DNA of 64,000 bases from Hymenobacter glacialis. Lineage in GTDB: Bacteria > Bacteroidota > Bacteroidia > Cytophagales > Hymenobacteraceae. Below are positions 45,537 to 53,874 of the stretch, one piece after another. The notes beneath the pieces were generated by a model that was not told the origin of the DNA, did no database searches, and saw nothing but the letters and a program-made list of their open reading frames with translations. A program made the position numbers and the translations under genes. The first letter of the stretch is position 1. Every line of letters begins with the position of its first letter. The stretch covers positions 1 through 64,000 of the forward strand of contig NZ_MDZC01000028.1 of the NCBI RefSeq assembly GCF_001816165.1, read 5' to 3'.

Positions 45537-46721
45537 ATGATGAAGCCGAGAAAAATTCTGACCTTTTCAATTTCCATACTGGTTGGCATCGGGCTGGGCC
45601 TGCTGGTGGGGATGTATGCCGGAGCGCACTTCAAACACGTGCACTGGGGCGGTGGGCAGGTGGCCGCGCTGCTGGCCCTGCTGCCATTGGCCTGGCTGGT
45701 AGCCGTGGGCCTGCACGAACTGAGTCACGCGCTGGCGGGCGTGCGGCAAGGATTTGTTTTGCAATGGTTTGTGGTAGGTCCGCTGATGTGGAAGAAGCTG
45801 GATGGGCGCCTGCGCTTTCGCTGGAATACCAACCTGAACACGGCCGGCGGCATGGTGCTCTGCGTGCCGCCCGACGACCACGACCTGCGCCGGCGCTTCA
45901 TGGCGTTTGCGGCGGGTGGGCCGTTGGGCAGCGTGATGTGAGCAGCGCTGGCGCTGGGCACCTGGGTGCTGCTGCCCACGCCGGCCACGGCCGTGGGGCA
46001 GGTGCTGCAGGCCGGACTGGCGGCTAGTGGCGGGTGCTCGGTATTCCCGGCCCTGCTCACGGCTATGCCTTTCCACACGGGCGGTTTTTCCAGCGATGGA
46101 GCGCGGGTGCTCAACCTGTAGCGCGGCGGCCCGGCCGGCCAGCTCGAATTGGCAGTGCTATCGACTTTTGTGCGTTCGGCAGCCGGGGTGCGGCCCCGCG
46201 AGCTGCCGCTGGTGGAGCTAGAAGTGGCCGTGGCGGAGCCCACGGAACTGCCGTTCAAGCAGTACGCCTACCAATACCTCTACCTGGCGGCGCTCGATGC
46301 CAGCCAAATTGACCAAGCCGGGCAATACCTGCGTGAGTACCGCGACCGACTGGCCCTGACGCCCTCCGCTCTGCAAGCCAATGGTTGGCTGGAGTCGGCG
46401 TTTTTTGCGGCAGCCTACGAGCACGACCTGCCGGCTGCCCGCGCCTTCTGGGAAAAGGCGCAGGTGACAGCCCACACGCCAGCCGACACGCTACCCCGCA
46501 CCGAAGCCGCCCGCGCCCGCCTAGCCGGCGACGCGGCCCGCACCCAAGCCCAAACCGCCCTGGGCGAGCTTCCCAAAACCCTGGACCCCGGCAGCGCCCG
46601 CCTCTACGCCGAGTGGCTGGCCGACACCGTGCGCTGGGCTGACCAGCCGGCTACCAGCAACGTCTTGCTTCAGCCTGCTGGCACCGCCGGGCTTTGCGCC
46701 AGCGGCTCAGCCAGGGCGTAA
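45537..46721 (+). pseudogene. Broken M50-like zinc metallopeptidase gene
   Basis: One frame holds the whole protein but contains two stop codons: TGA at 45939-45941 and TAG at 46119-46121. The first 134 residues give two membrane helices and the zinc motif HELSHAL (near 62) followed by LMWKK, FMAFAAGGPLGSVM. After the first stop the frame continues with AALALGTWVLLP and FHTGGFSSDGARVLNL, and after the second with RGGPAGQLELAVLSTFVRSAAG and a helical repeat-like tail. Both stops fall where a Trp would fit (TGG to TGA and to TAG). The HExxH plus membrane helices fit a site-2 protease-like enzyme, but the family call is tentative. Confidence 0.72.
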
Positions 46722-46968
46722 CGGAAGTCGAACTAAGCTACTTGGCCACCATTTCGGTGTTGAATCTATGCTGGGTAATTCAGCCTTTTAATCCTGTCAG
46801 AATTTATAGGATGGGGCGCCATGCTGCCGAAATTGTCCGGGCACTACGATGAAGTCTCGTCCCATCGTTGCTGCCAAGGTTCGGGTATAAAAACAGCCTT
46901 ATTATTCCCTGAGACTATATATAGAGAGCGCACGGAATAAATAAAACGGGGTACTGCCCAGCCGGCTG
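46722..46968. other. Intergenic region
   Basis: I see no gene or regular repeat here. Confidence 0.4.
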
Positions 46969-47376
46969 TTATTTGGCCGGGGCAATTTCTCTGGCGCGAA
47001 GCAGGTAAATGGAACCCAGGGCCTTGACGGGGGCCATGCTCACCACTTCCTCCTGCAAGCCTCCGTAGCCGCAGACGAGGGTAACCGTTTTGGCTTCGGC
47101 AGGCACGCTAAGCTGAAACTCTCCTTCCGAATTGGTGACGGCAATTATACGGCTGCCTTTCAGCGCTACGGTTGCGCCTGGCAAAACGCCTTGTGCCCCC
47201 TGAACCACTCCATAAACTACCTTATAAACCGGGGCGGCAGGCTTTTCTTCGCCATCTACAGCGGCAGTGCTTTCGCTGTTTAAAACGGTCTTATTAAAGG
47301 CAACCTGGGCACTGCCCGGAAGGGCAAATAGACCTAAGCCAGCAGCCAGTAATAGAGAAGTAGAAGAAATTTTCAT
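46969..47376 (-). CDS. Small exported carboxypeptidase-regulatory-like domain protein
   Basis: 135 residues; signal peptide 1-23 (MKISSTSLLLAAGLGLFALPGSAQ). Residues 50-125 form one carboxypeptidase-regulatory-like domain: VVYGVVQGAQGVLPGATVALKGS, IIAVTNSEGEFQLSVPAEAKTVTLVCGYGG. There is no further domain. Such single-domain proteins occur in Bacteroidota near receptors and sigma factors, without known function. Probably periplasmic. The 5' flank is AT-rich but shows no clear TAnnTTTG. Confidence 0.8.
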   Translation of the reverse strand: MKISSTSLLLAAGLGLFALPGSAQVAFNKTVLNSESTAAVDGEEKPAAPVYKVVYGVVQGAQGVLPGATVALKGSRIIAVTNSEGEFQLSVPAEAKTVTLVCGYGGLQEEVVSMAPVKALGSIYLLRAREIAPAK

Positions 47377-47925
47377 GCTTATTGCACTGTGTGAATTTTT
47401 AATTTAACTATGTAAACATAATGAACTCACTATTATTCATGCAAATTTCTGCGGATGAAATATTGTTAACTATTAATGTGATTAGTCCCAGTGAATTGTA
47501 CAATATATAATCAGTACGTTTATTAAATGCCCTGTCCTGATTAATAACCGCTGTTGCCTCTACAGTGCGTTTGGATGATGGCCGACCGGATTTATTTCAA
47601 ATTAATCCTGCTATCTATACAATGTGCGGCCTGGCACAACCTCTTGATAGTGGCGCACCTCATATTCTCATTTAGAGGGCAGGGGCCTTACGCACCGATC
47701 TATCCCACTCGCAACGCTCCAAGAGTGTGGCGCGGGCCGTGGTGCTGCTATATGGGGGTAGATGCTTGACAGAGCGCAGCCACTGCAGCACGAAGCCTTG
47801 CTTCGCGGCCACTGCAGCAGCCCAGTCCTGGCATGACGCAGCGCTTAGCTGCATAAAAATGCGCGGCCCCATGTGAAAGGAGCCGCGCATTAAGCAACGT
47901 GTCAGGACAAACAGACGTCAGGCCG
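47377..47925. other. Intergenic region
   Basis: AT-rich to 47.55 kb (probably promoter of the small exported protein), then nothing recognisable. The terminator at 47858-47891 serves the membrane protein gene. No convincing gene. Confidence 0.5.
47858..47891 (-). terminator. Terminator for the sigma-factor operon
   Basis: A perfect 10-bp stem AATGCGCGGC with a 14-nt loop; on the minus strand it is followed by TTTTATGC. It lies 35 bp past the stop at 47926. Confidence 0.75.
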
Positions 47926-48306
47926 CTAGGCGGGCTGCTGCGCATTGGCGTCAGCAGCGGGCTCCGGCCGGCGCATCCACCCCATGCTGCAGCGCTGCTG
48001 CATTTGCTGGCGGAATTTTTCGCGTTCGTCGGGGGTCAGGTGCTCCATGCGGCCAACCATACGCTGCTGCCAGGCCCGGCGCTGCCGCGCCCAGCCGGCA
48101 CGCCGTCCACCGCCAAACCCGCCAAAGAGAATACGTGAGAGCAGAAGCAGTCCAAATGTTTGGGCCAGGCCAATGGTGGGCCCGTTGAAAAGCTCGGGCA
48201 CCAGCCAGTTCCACAAGTACTGGGTCAGAAAAGCCGCCGCCGTTACGAATGAGGCCGCGAAGAGCAGGAAGCGAAGGCCGCGCAGCAGCCAGAATTTACG
48301 GTCCAT
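47926..48306 (-). CDS. Small membrane protein downstream of an ECF sigma factor
   Basis: 126 residues. Two hydrophobic segments (RGLRFLLFAASFVTAAAFLTQYLWNWL and IGLAQTFGLLLLSRILFGGF) are followed by an Arg-rich amphipathic tail (RRAGWARQRRAWQQRMVGRMEHLTPDEREKFRQQMQQRCSMGW). It lies 81 bp after the ECF sigma gene on the same strand. Proteins of this build accompany ECF sigma factors in Hymenobacter and relatives (from memory). It could act as a membrane-bound modulator of the sigma factor; no anti-sigma domain is recognisable, so this is inference. Confidence 0.75.
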   Translation of the reverse strand: MDRKFWLLRGLRFLLFAASFVTAAAFLTQYLWNWLVPELFNGPTIGLAQTFGLLLLSRILFGGFGGGRRAGWARQRRAWQQRMVGRMEHLTPDEREKFRQQMQQRCSMGWMRRPEPAADANAQQPA

Positions 48307-48309
48307 AAG

Positions 48310-48350
48310 ATATTAGTGGTTAACGGTTAGTGATTAATGGTTAATGATTA
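48310..48350. repeat. Short AT-rich tandem repeat in the sigma operon gap
   Basis: Repeats of the form GTTAACGGTTAGTGATTAAT, GGTTAATGATTAA, roughly 12-14 bp in period. Confidence 0.5.
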
Positions 48351-48387
48351 AAACGGGTCATCCTCGTTGGAGCTAACCACTAGTCAG

Positions 48388-48999
48388 TTAGTCAGTGAAT
48401 AATTCGGTGTACAGCTTTTGCAGCCGTTTGCGTAGGTGCAGCACGGCGTAGTGCTTGCGCGAGATGAGGGTTTTGAGCGGCACGCCGGTTTCTTCTTCCA
48501 TCTCGCGGAAGGTTTTGTCTTCCAACTCGTGCCACACAAACACCTGGCGCTGGGCAGCCGGCAACTCGGCCAACGCATCAGATAGCGCTTCCATGAGGGT
48601 TTCGCGCAGCAGCCGGTTTTCGGGCGAGTCGTCGGGTGCGGGCAGCAGGTCGGCCAGCAGCAGGCCTTCGCCGTCGTCGGAGGCTTCGGCTGCCCCAAAC
48701 GCTTCTTCCAGGCGCACGGGGCGCTTGCGGCGGTAGAGGTCGGTGATGCGGTTGCGGGCCACCCGAAACAGCCAGGCCGCGGCCTGCTCCACGGGCTTAA
48801 GCAGCCGGTAGCTTTCCACCAGCTCGGCAAAAACGTCCTGCAGGAGGTCTTCGGCCTCGGCTTCGTCGGGAATGCGGCGGCGGATGAACTGCAGCAGCCG
48901 GGGCCGCTGCTGCCGCACGGCATCGGCAATCTGCCGGTCTTGCTGGGCGGCGGTCATCGGGGAAAGCGTAGTGGGGAGCGAGAGAGCCATGGGTTGCAT
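48388..48999 (-). CDS. ECF-family RNA polymerase sigma factor
   Basis: 203 residues from ATG 48999; later ATGs at 48990 and 48957 are also possible. Region 2 is LLQFIRRRIPDEAEAEDLLQDVFAELVESY with the -10-binding WLFRVARNRITDLYRRK; region 4 is ALAELPAAQRQVFVWHELEDKTFREMEEETGVPLKTLISRKHYAVLHLRKRLQ with its helix-turn-helix. An acidic linker of about 40 residues separates them. It directs RNA polymerase to a small regulon; the signal is unknown. It is cotranscribed with the small membrane protein downstream and divergent from nuoK. Confidence 0.93.
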   Translation of the reverse strand: MQPMALSLPTTLSPMTAAQQDRQIADAVRQQRPRLLQFIRRRIPDEAEAEDLLQDVFAELVESYRLLKPVEQAAAWLFRVARNRITDLYRRKRPVRLEEAFGAAEASDDGEGLLLADLLPAPDDSPENRLLRETLMEALSDALAELPAAQRQVFVWHELEDKTFREMEEETGVPLKTLISRKHYAVLHLRKRLQKLYTELFTD

Positions 49000-49159
49000 T
49001 CTGACCCAGTAGACGCAGGCCCTCCGAATTTACTTTAATCTTTTCGCAGCGTGGGCTCTCCGAGTGCGCGCGTGGCCCAAGGGTTGGGAAGGCGCTCGAG
49101 ATAGGATTCAAAAGTCCGCGCTGTAACAAATTTGGACCGGCTTTTTCCTTTTTCAAGGA

Positions 49160-49167
49160 TACCTTTG
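49160..49167 (+). promoter_or_regulatory. -7 element for nuoK-nuoL
   Basis: TACCTTTG (TAnnTTTG), 43 bp upstream of the nuoK ATG. Shows that this pair has its own promoter. Confidence 0.55.
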
Positions 49168-49210
49168 CCGGCCGGCCGGCTGCACTGTCCCGCCGCTGGC
49201 CTTTATACGC

Positions 49211-49543
49211 ATGGACCAAACCATTCCCGAAGTAATCCGCACCGTTCCGCTGCAGTACTACGTTTTCTTTGCCTCGGCCCTGTTTGCCATCGGCGTCACG
49301 GGCGTGCTGGTGCGGCGCAATGCCATCATTATTTTCATGTGCGTGGAGCTGATGCTCAACGCGGTGAACATTCTGCTCACGGCTTTTTCGGCCTACCGCG
49401 CCGACCCCAATGGCCAGATTTTCGTGTTCTTCATCATGGCCGTGGCCGCCGCCGAAGTCGCCGTAGGTCTGGGCATCATCGTCATGATTTACCGCAACTT
49501 CCAGACCACCGACGTCAACTTACTGAGCCGCTTGAAGTGGTAA
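49211..49543 (+). CDS. nuoK: NADH-quinone oxidoreductase subunit K
   Basis: 110 residues, three membrane helices; complex I membrane subunit K. ALFAIGVTGVLVRRNAIIIFMCVELMLNAVNILLTAF contains the essential glutamate of helix 2 (VEL), and FFIMAVAAAEVAVGLGIIVMIYR the second glutamate of helix 3. Length is slightly over the usual 100. nuoJ and earlier nuo genes are not upstream; the neighbour is an ECF sigma gene on the other strand. nuoL follows after a palindromic repeat. Confidence 0.96.
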   Translation: MDQTIPEVIRTVPLQYYVFFASALFAIGVTGVLVRRNAIIIFMCVELMLNAVNILLTAFSAYRADPNGQIFVFFIMAVAAAEVAVGLGIIVMIYRNFQTTDVNLLSRLKW

Positions 49544-49547
49544 TTTT

Positions 49548-49658
49548 CTGTCATCCTGAGCGCAGCGAAGGACCTTGTCGCGTTGAAGCCGCCTGCAGGT
49601 AATTCGTACTGCACGCCGTTCCACGGTTCAAAGGTCTTCGCTGCGCTCAGGATGACAG
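49548..49658. repeat. Dispersed palindromic repeat, type B (nuoK-nuoL gap)
   Basis: Left arm CTGTCATCCTGAGCGCAGCG, AAGGACCTTGTC; right arm AAGGTCTTCGCTGCGCTCAG, GATGACAG. Fills the gap between nuoK and nuoL. Confidence 0.85.
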
Positions 49659-49681
49659 TTTTATTAGCATAGCCAATCCCC

Positions 49682-51625
49682 ATGCAAGAAATCGTTCTCC
49701 CCGGCGCCAACGCCCCTTATTCCACGTTTCTCTACGTCCTCATTCCGCTGCTGCCCTTCCTGGGCTTTTTGCTGAACGGCCTGCTGAACCGGAAGCTCTC
49801 CGGCACCGTGGCCGGTCTCGTCGGCAGCGCCACCGTGCTGGGCTCTTTCCTGATTTCGCTGATGCTGTTCCTCAATTTTGAGTACCAGTACACCGTGCAG
49901 CTATTCGACTGGATTTCGGTGGGCTCGCTGCAGATTCCTTTTCAGTACCAAATCGACCAACTCAGCCTGATAATGCTGCTGCTGGTGACGGGCGTGGGCT
50001 TTCTCATTCACGTCTACAGCATCGGCTACATGCACCACGACGAGAACGTGGGCAAGTTTTTTAGTTTCCTGAACCTGTTCATTTTCAGCATGCTGCTGCT
50101 GGTGATGGGTGCCAATTTCGTCATTCTCTTCATTGGCTGGGAAGGCGTGGGCTTGTGTTCCTACCTGCTCATCGGCTTCTGGAACAAGAACACGGCCTAT
50201 AACAACGCCGCCAAGAAAGCCTTCATTATCAACCGCATCGGCGACCTGGGTTTCCTGCTCGGTATCTTCCTGATTTACCTCACCTTCGATTCGGTGCAGT
50301 ACGCCGAAGTGTTCCAGAAGGCCAGCACCATGCAGGTGGGCACGGGCGTGGTCACGGCCATTACCCTGCTGCTGTTTGTGGGCGCCATGGGCAAGTCGGC
50401 GCAGCTGCCGCTCTACACCTGGCTGCCCGATGCCATGGCCGGCCCCACGCCGGTTTCGGCGCTCATTCACGCTGCTACCATGGTCACGGCGGGCATCTAC
50501 ATGGTGCTCCGGGCCAACGTGCTGTTTACGCTGGCGCCCCATACGCTGGAGGTAGTGGCCATTGTGGGCGCGGCCACGGCCCTGTTTGCCGCCACCATCG
50601 GCCTGGCTCAGAACGACATCAAGAAGGTGCTGGCCTATTCCACGGTGTCGCAGCTCGGCTACATGTTTCTGGCGCTGGGTGTGATGGGCTACAGCACCTC
50701 GCTGTTCCACGTCCTCACCCACGCGTTTTTCAAGGCGCTGATGTTCCTCGGGGCTGGCTCCGTGATTCACGCCATGAGCAACGAGCAGGACCTGCGCCGC
50801 ATGGGCGGCCTGCGCAAGGCGCTGCCTATCACCTTCTTCACGTTTCTCATCGGCTGCCTGGCCATCTCGGGCATCCCGCCGTTTTCGGGCTTTTTCTCCA
50901 AAGATGAAATCCTGAGCCACGCGTTCGAACACAACAAAGTGCTGTGGGCCATGGGCTTGCTCACGGCTTTCATGACGGCCTTCTACATGTTTCGCCTGCT
51001 GTTTCTGGCCTTCTTCGGCGAGTTCCGCGGCACGGCGGAGCAGAAGCACCACCTGCACGAGTCGCCTGCTTCGATGACGTTTCCGCTCATCGTGCTGGCC
51101 ATTCTGGCTGCGGTGGGTGGCTTTATGGGTGCTCCCATGTTCACGGGCGGCCGGCACTTTCTAGCCGAATACTTAGCACCTGTTTTCACCTATTCGCAGC
51201 GCCTGTTGCCCGCTGCTTTCAACACTGCGCCCGACCACAACACGGAGCTGATGCTCATGGGCTTATCCGTGGCAGCCGGCGTGCTGGGCATCGTGCTGGC
51301 CTACGTGTTCTACGTGGTGCGCGCCCAGCGTCCCGCCGAGGACGAGGCCCAGCGCTCGGGCCCCGAAAGCCTGGTGTACCACAAATACTACATCGACGAG
51401 CTGTACGACGCGGTGTTCACGCGGCCCATCATGGCGCTGTCTAATGGCTTGTATAAGTTCGTGGAAAACGGCATCATCGACCCCGTGGTGGGCGTGTTTG
51501 GCCGTGCGGTGAACGGGGGCGGTACCCTGTTGCGCTATGTGCAAACCGGTGCCGTGGAAACGTACCTTATTCTGATGGTAGTCGGCATCGTGCTCATTCT
51601 GGGGCTGAACTTCGGCCGTCTCTAA
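49682..51625 (+). CDS. nuoL: NADH-quinone oxidoreductase subunit L
   Basis: 647 residues, about 16 membrane helices, the largest antiporter-like subunit of complex I with the long amphipathic helix at the C-terminus. Diagnostic motifs: SIGYMHHDENVGKFFSFLNLFIFSMLLLVM, IGWEGVGLCSYLLIGFW (Glu near 145), GKSAQLPLYTWLPDAMAGPTPVSALIHAATMVTAGIY, and KVLAYSTVSQLGYM. Ends in LILGLNFGRL. Length is normal. It follows nuoK and is closed by a strong terminator, so nuoM and nuoN are not in this unit. Confidence 0.97.
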   Translation: MQEIVLPGANAPYSTFLYVLIPLLPFLGFLLNGLLNRKLSGTVAGLVGSATVLGSFLISLMLFLNFEYQYTVQLFDWISVGSLQIPFQYQIDQLSLIMLLLVTGVGFLIHVYSIGYMHHDENVGKFFSFLNLFIFSMLLLVMGANFVILFIGWEGVGLCSYLLIGFWNKNTAYNNAAKKAFIINRIGDLGFLLGIFLIYLTFDSVQYAEVFQKASTMQVGTGVVTAITLLLFVGAMGKSAQLPLYTWLPDAMAGPTPVSALIHAATMVTAGIYMVLRANVLFTLAPHTLEVVAIVGAATALFAATIGLAQNDIKKVLAYSTVSQLGYMFLALGVMGYSTSLFHVLTHAFFKALMFLGAGSVIHAMSNEQDLRRMGGLRKALPITFFTFLIGCLAISGIPPFSGFFSKDEILSHAFEHNKVLWAMGLLTAFMTAFYMFRLLFLAFFGEFRGTAEQKHHLHESPASMTFPLIVLAILAAVGGFMGAPMFTGGRHFLAEYLAPVFTYSQRLLPAAFNTAPDHNTELMLMGLSVAAGVLGIVLAYVFYVVRAQRPAEDEAQRSGPESLVYHKYYIDELYDAVFTRPIMALSNGLYKFVENGIIDPVVGVFGRAVNGGGTLLRYVQTGAVETYLILMVVGIVLILGLNFGRL

Positions 51626-51644
51626 GCTGTAGTTAACTGCACAG

Positions 51645-51676
51645 AAAAGGCCATCCGTTGAAACGGGTGGCCTTTT
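51645..51676 (+). terminator. Rho-independent terminator after nuoL
   Basis: A 13-bp stem AAAAGGCCATCCG with one G-T pair, 6-nt loop, followed by seven T residues, 20 bp after the stop. Confidence 0.88.
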
Positions 51677-52040
51677 TTTATTCCTGCTGCACGGCTGGCC
51701 GCTGCCAGCGCAACCTGATTCCGTGTAGCTATTGCCGGGCAGGTGCTGCATGGGCGCGCTGACTTTCGGGCCATAGGAAGTCGATAAACGCAACCTCAAA
51801 GCCGACGTCACAGCGCTTCTGGTTCTTCTGGAAGTGCCCATATTGGGCTAATGCGCTGAGTGCAGTAAGCAGTGCCGTTTTAGTATGTGGCACTGATATT
51901 CAGTGATATTAATACGATTAAAAGTGGTGGCTTGTATAGGGGTAGCAACTTTTTTAGATAAATGAGGTATAGCAAGACATTCGCTCCTTACTTAAGAGTA
52001 GGCGGCGGATATCACCCTTCTTTCACATTTTCCCTTAATT
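51677..52040. other. Intergenic region upstream of the OmpA-like gene
   Basis: No gene seen. It holds a 6-bp inverted repeat with a 3-nt loop (CACTGA-TAT-TCAGTG, 51891-51905) in an AT-rich stretch that is probably promoter of the OmpA-like gene. Confidence 0.5.
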
Positions 52041-53624
52041 ATGCACCTCAAACCTCAACTCCTGCGCGGCCTCGCGCTGGGTGCGGTGATGCTCGGCATG
52101 GCTGCCCCGCATTCGCAGGCCCAAACCGCCGATAGAAAAACGGCCATTAGCCTCTACGGCAGCGCTTACCAGTACAAAGGCAACTACGGTTCCTACTTCT
52201 GGGATTTCAGCAAGAGCAACGGTGGCCCCGGCATCACCTTCAACCGCTACCTGAGCTCCGGCCTGGACCTGGGCCTGGCCCTGGGGTACACGGAACTGAA
52301 AGGTGCCCAGACCAGTAATAAGGCCAATTCTTTTAGCACCAACGTGGTGCACGGCAACCTGGCGTTCAAGTTCAAGTTGAACAACGGCTGGGCCATTAAA
52401 GAAGATGCCTTTATTCAGCCTTACCTGACCATCGCACCGGGCCTGGCTTACTTAAGCCGGGAAGCAACATACCGGGGTAGGGCTACCGATGAAAATGCCA
52501 CCAGTTTCGACCTGATGGGCGCGGCCGGCATTAACTTCCGCCTCAGCGATGGTGTGGGCCTGTTTATTCAGACAGGGCAGCACATTCCGTTTGGTGCCAA
52601 CATCGACGGTGACCCCGTGCGCGATGACAACCGGATAGATGACCGGTACCTGCAACACAGCGCGGGTCTGACCTTTGCCTTCGGCAAAACGATGGACGAG
52701 GACAAGGATGGTGTATCCGATAAAAAAGACAAATGCCCCGGTACCCCTGCTGGTGTAGCCGTGGACCCCAACGGCTGCCCGCTCGATAAGGACGGCGATG
52801 GTATTCCTGACTACCAGGACAAGTGCCCTGACGTGAAAGGCGTGGCTGCCCTGCAAGGCTGCCCCGACCGCGACGGCGACGGCGTGACCGACGCTGAAGA
52901 CAAGTGCCCCGATACCCCCGGCAAAGCTGAGCTGGCCGGCTGCCCCGATGCCGACAATGACGGCGTAACCGATGCCGATGATAAGTGCCCCGACACCCCC
53001 GCCGGTGTGCAAGTGGATGCCAGCGGCTGCCCGCTTGACCGCGATGGCGACGGTGTGCCCGACTTCCAGGACCGCTGCCCTGACCGTGCCGGCCCCGCCA
53101 GCAACAAAGGCTGCCCCGAGATTAAAGCCGAGGCTAAGAAAATTCTGAACGAAGCCACCAAGTACATCAACTTCGACTTCAACAAGGCTACCCTTAAGGC
53201 CTCGTCGTATCCGAAGCTGGAGCAGATGGTGCAGATTATGAACGACTACCCAGACTACAGCCTGAGCATTGCCGGCCACACCGATAGCAAAGGTGCCGAC
53301 GATTTCAACCTGGGTCTGAGTTATGAGCGTGCCGCTTCGGCCCGTGCCTACATGCTGAGCAAAGGCATCCCTGCCGAGCGCATTGAGGCCCGCGGCTATG
53401 GCGAAACCAAGCCCATTGCTACCAATGCAACGGCTGCTGGCCAGGCGCTCAACCGCCGCGTAGACTTTGACCCCTTCCTGACCGGCGAAACCAACGCCGC
53501 CGAAGTGAAGTACGGTGCTGCTCCAACCATCCAGGAGATTAAGGCACAGGGCAAGGCGGTGCCTACCCGCAAGGCGCCCATGAAGAAGGCTCCCGTACGT
53601 AAGGCCCCGGTCAAGCGTAAGTAG
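52041..53624 (+). CDS. OmpA-family outer membrane protein with TSP3 calcium repeats
   Basis: 527 residues; signal peptide 1-27 (AAPHSQAQ). An N-terminal beta-barrel (about 30-215), then calcium-binding thrombospondin type 3 repeats (about 218-355), each with DxDxDGxxDxxDxCPxTP (DEDKDGVSDKKDKCPGTPAG, DRDGDGVTDAEDKCPDTPGK), then an OmpA-like peptidoglycan-binding domain (about 370-475: YINFDFNKATL, SIAGHTDSKG, NLGLSYERAASARAYM, RIEARGYGETKPI, NRRVDF). The tail is Lys/Pro-rich (RKAPMKKAPVRKAPVKRK). Links the outer membrane to the wall. Monocistronic, with a terminator at 53653. Confidence 0.94.
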   Translation: MHLKPQLLRGLALGAVMLGMAAPHSQAQTADRKTAISLYGSAYQYKGNYGSYFWDFSKSNGGPGITFNRYLSSGLDLGLALGYTELKGAQTSNKANSFSTNVVHGNLAFKFKLNNGWAIKEDAFIQPYLTIAPGLAYLSREATYRGRATDENATSFDLMGAAGINFRLSDGVGLFIQTGQHIPFGANIDGDPVRDDNRIDDRYLQHSAGLTFAFGKTMDEDKDGVSDKKDKCPGTPAGVAVDPNGCPLDKDGDGIPDYQDKCPDVKGVAALQGCPDRDGDGVTDAEDKCPDTPGKAELAGCPDADNDGVTDADDKCPDTPAGVQVDASGCPLDRDGDGVPDFQDRCPDRAGPASNKGCPEIKAEAKKILNEATKYINFDFNKATLKASSYPKLEQMVQIMNDYPDYSLSIAGHTDSKGADDFNLGLSYERAASARAYMLSKGIPAERIEARGYGETKPIATNATAAGQALNRRVDFDPFLTGETNAAEVKYGAAPTIQEIKAQGKAVPTRKAPMKKAPVRKAPVKRK

Positions 53625-53652
53625 GTTGCCCGCGCAACATGCGCTAAGTATG

Positions 53653-53685
53653 AAAAAGGCCCGCTCGATGAGAGCGGGCCTTTTT
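53653..53685 (+). terminator. Rho-independent terminator after the OmpA-like gene
   Basis: A perfect 14-bp stem AAAAAGGCCCGCTC, 5-nt loop GATGA, T-run inside the descending arm, 28 bp after the stop. Confidence 0.9.
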
Positions 53686-53735
53686 GCGTTTGGATAAACG
53701 CCTTATCCTCCGGCTTAGGATGCTCGACCAAGGCT

Positions 53736-53847
53736 AAGACCGTCATGCTAAGCGTAGCCGAAGCATTTCGCGAGAAATAGTAAACCCAGTCGATTAGATT
53801 AGTTGCAGCACGCGAGATGCTCCGGCTGCGCTCAGCATGACGGTCTT
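53736..53847. repeat. Dispersed palindromic repeat, type A
   Basis: Left arm AAGACCGTCATGCTAAGCGT, AGCCGAAGCAT; right arm ATGCTCCGGCTGCGCTCAGC, ATGACGGTCTT. Lies between the convergent OmpA-like and TonB receptor genes. Confidence 0.82.
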
Positions 53848-53874
53848 TTGAGTGCCACGCCCCTGCATGGCTGC

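Noticed and set aside
45939-46121. In-frame TGA and TAG in the M50-like gene considered as selenocysteine or pyrrolysine recoding.
   Set aside because: Two different stop codons are involved, both at Trp-like positions, and no SECIS-like or recoding context is seen.
47554-47769. A possible 71-residue gene in the gap at 47.4-47.9 kb.
   Set aside because: No family, no promoter element, mixed composition, and no conserved context.
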